A DNA stretch of 64,000 nucleotides. Origin: Pedobacter foliorum (GTDB taxonomy: Bacteria > Bacteroidota > Bacteroidia > Sphingobacteriales > Sphingobacteriaceae). Below, one piece after another: positions 62,270 through 64,000 of this stretch. The first letter of the stretch is position 1; each line of letters begins with the position of its first letter. The notes beneath the pieces are model-generated. The model ran no database searches, was not told where the DNA came from, and was given only the letters and a program-made list of their open reading frames with translations. The stretch lies in assembly GCF_013266735.1 (NCBI RefSeq), contig NZ_JABSNU010000001.1:186001-250000 (forward strand). Reading direction: 5' to 3'. The translations under genes and the position numbers were made by a program.

Positions 62270-64000
62270 ATGAAAATAACATACACACAAAGTCAATCCC
62301 GAAAGATTCTCCTTGCTTTTCTGGCTATTGTAATTGTTTTGGCAGTAGCAGCACTTTTTGTCCGAAACACCATATCACATAAATTAGAGAACATCGTAAA
62401 ACAGGCCGATAATGTAGAAGTCGACGGTTCCAAGCCCCAGCAGATACTTTTGCTTTTACATCAGGCTGAAGACGATTTTCAAGAATCCTTGCTCAATGTA
62501 AAGAGTACTAAAAGTGTAGACTATAAAGCTAAATTGTCTAAAGCTTTCGACGAAATAGATGTATTGTTAAAAAGAACTACTGATACGCTTAACTTAACAC
62601 CAGATCAGAGTACGAAGGTGAAAGAGTGGTACAATAAGAAATTAATCCTTTCTGATAAACTCTATTCTGTTAAACATAATTTCGATTCACTTCTTACTGT
62701 GTACGCTCAGTTTGCTGCTGAGGATGGAAAAGTTGAACCAAAGATAGTTACCACTATAAAATCTGATAAGAAGATAAAAAGCAAAACTGATACTGTTCGC
62801 AAAGAAGTTATTGTACAGAAAAAAGGTTTGTTTTCGAGATTAAAAGATGCGATTTCCAATAAAACTAACGGTTCCGGGCCTAAAGAAGTAGTTGAAATTA
62901 ACCATCGACAGGTAACCGATAATTCTGCAATTGCAACAAGTAAAGAGTCTGCAAAAACCAGGGCAATCTATCTCAATAAATTACAGCAGCTGCAAGACAG
63001 AAATGTGAAGATGCTTACCATGCAACGTGAGTTATTAAATCTTAACGATCATATTACCACAGAACTCGAAAATATAATTAGCGACGTTAAAACACTTAAT
63101 TATAAGATGGCCGATGAGTTTAAAGCCATGGCCTTTAAAAGTTATCAGGAGTCTACCGGATTGCTGAATAGGTTATATCTGGCGGCGCTTTTCTTGGTAT
63201 TGGTTTTTGCTACCTTGCTCATTGTGTTTATTATCAAGCTAAACGAATCTGAAGTACAGCTCCGCAAAGAAAACGAAAGGGCAGTTACCATAGCACAACA
63301 GAAGATGGACCTTTTGTTACACATGAGCCATGAGATAAGAAACCCACTAACCGCTATAAAAGGCTTCCTTTATATTTTTAGTCAAACGGAATTGTCTAAA
63401 CGTCAATCTGATATGCTGGATTCTATCCGCTTGTCATCAGATATGTTATTGGGTACTTTAAACGATACACTAGACGCCGCTAAGATGGAAAACAGTGAGT
63501 TTAAGTTTAATAACGACCCCTTTAACCCCAATTTTGTACTTACCGGTTTAATAGAGAACATGGAGTTTAGTGCCATTAAGAAGAAGCTAAACCTACATTA
63601 CGAATTCGAGGGAGATAAAGAAGCAATATTACTTGGCGATAGTTTTAGGCTAAAGCAAATTATGATTAACCTGCTGAGCAACGCCATAAAATACACCAAA
63701 GAAGGAGAAATTAAGGTGCGTGCCAGTTTAGTCAGGGTAAATGACCAACCAAGATTAACAGTAGACATTGCAGATACCGGAGCGGGGATCAGTGCAGATC
63801 AGCAGGTTAATCTGTTCTCTAAGTACTACCAAACCAGCTCTTCTAAAGGCAAAACCGGCACAGGACTAGGATTGTACATTTGCAAGCAATTTGTAGAGCT
63901 TCAGGGAGGTAAAATAAGTGTAAAAAGCACTGAAGGAGAAGGTAGCGTATTTTCATTCTATATTCCATATTCAGAAAACAATGAAAAGGGTGAGTCAGTA
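62270..64000 (+). CDS. Membrane sensor histidine kinase, 3' truncated by window
   Basis: An open frame from ATG 62270 runs without stop to the window end (577 codons). Two transmembrane helices (about 15-35 and 302-323) flank a long helical extracytoplasmic region with charged coiled-coil segments. HisKA follows (LLLHMSHEIRNPLTAIKGF) and then a HATPase domain with NLLSNAIKYTKEG, DTGAGIS and GTGLGLYICKQF. It may continue into a receiver domain as a hybrid kinase, which cannot be seen here. The stimulus is unknown. Confidence 0.88.
   Translation, partial: MKITYTQSQSRKILLAFLAIVIVLAVAALFVRNTISHKLENIVKQADNVEVDGSKPQQILLLLHQAEDDFQESLLNVKSTKSVDYKAKLSKAFDEIDVLLKRTTDTLNLTPDQSTKVKEWYNKKLILSDKLYSVKHNFDSLLTVYAQFAAEDGKVEPKIVTTIKSDKKIKSKTDTVRKEVIVQKKGLFSRLKDAISNKTNGSGPKEVVEINHRQVTDNSAIATSKESAKTRAIYLNKLQQLQDRNVKMLTMQRELLNLNDHITTELENIISDVKTLNYKMADEFKAMAFKSYQESTGLLNRLYLAALFLVLVFATLLIVFIIKLNESEVQLRKENERAVTIAQQKMDLLLHMSHEIRNPLTAIKGFLYIFSQTELSKRQSDMLDSIRLSSDMLLGTLNDTLDAAKMENSEFKFNNDPFNPNFVLTGLIENMEFSAIKKKLNLHYEFEGDKEAILLGDSFRLKQIMINLLSNAIKYTKEGEIKVRASLVRVNDQPRLTVDIADTGAGISADQQVNLFSKYYQTSSSKGKTGTGLGLYICKQFVELQGGKISVKSTEGEGSVFSFYIPYSENNEKGESV

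Overview
The window reads as chromosomal DNA of a Bacteroidota species, most likely a Pedobacter-like member of the Sphingobacteriaceae. The reasons are the low GC content, the UpxY/NusG-like gene leading a polysaccharide locus, a fused ccoN-ccoO oxidase gene, a 287-residue RpoD-type sigma factor, 7TMR-DISM signalling, sulfatases with a lipoprotein formylglycine-generating enzyme, and the lack of strong Shine-Dalgarno sequences. This placement is inferred from gene content; no database was searched. I saw no tRNA, rRNA, CRISPR array or insertion sequence.

Positions 1 to about 27,900 hold one long plus-strand exopolysaccharide/capsule locus. It begins inside an antiterminator gene. It encodes an O-acyltransferase, a Wzx flippase, two DegT/DnrJ aminotransferases, a PglC-type priming transferase, a Wzy polymerase, several glycosyltransferases, a UDP-glucuronate-type epimerase and a membrane 4,6-dehydratase of the CapD/WbpM family. 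Embedded in it is an unusual set of amide-forming or amino-acid-handling enzymes: a HisC-like aminotransferase, a HAD protein, an ATP-grasp ligase, an AsnB-type amidotransferase, two paralogous FemAB-like transferases (one fused to a GNAT domain), a PhyH-type dioxygenase and a degenerate DegT-like protein. A PL1 pectate-lyase-like lipoprotein sits between two strong inverted repeats. Together they suggest a polysaccharide that carries amino-acid or acyl-amide decoration and has its own lyase.

Positions 27,980 to 32,230 hold regulators: a PAS-AraC-PAS protein, a 7TMR-DISM histidine kinase, a small XRE protein and a small secreted protein. Positions 32,250 to 46,700 form a microaerobic respiration island. 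A FixL-like kinase has the heme-PAS signature residues at the same spacing as Bradyrhizobium FixL. It is followed by a response regulator fused to a Crp/Fnr module, an orphan D-lactate-dehydrogenase N-domain protein with a cysteine tail, and HemN. These run into a convergent cbb3 oxidase operon (ccoI-ccoS-ccoNO-ccoQ-ccoP-ccoG-ccoH-safE-like), which includes a 55-residue CcoQ-like gene. FNR/CRP-like palindromes lie upstream of ccoI and upstream of the ldh-like/hemN pair, so the kinase and regulator plausibly switch on both arms when oxygen is low. A 608-residue cysteine-rich TIM-barrel protein of unknown role is divergent from the kinase.

Positions 46,740 to 55,400 hold a divergent RpoD-like sigma factor, a sulfatase/FGE/sulfatase operon, a Tat-exported sugar isomerase-like protein, a membrane acetyltransferase-like protein and a LamG-like protein, suggesting use of sulfated or modified glycans. 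Positions 55,440 to 64,000 hold an ABC exporter pair, a probable metal-uptake cluster (small Cys-rich membrane protein, TonB receptor, BNR-repeat lipoprotein with a CECC motif and a Met/His tail), a thioredoxin-fold protein without a complete CxxC, and a histidine kinase cut by the window end.
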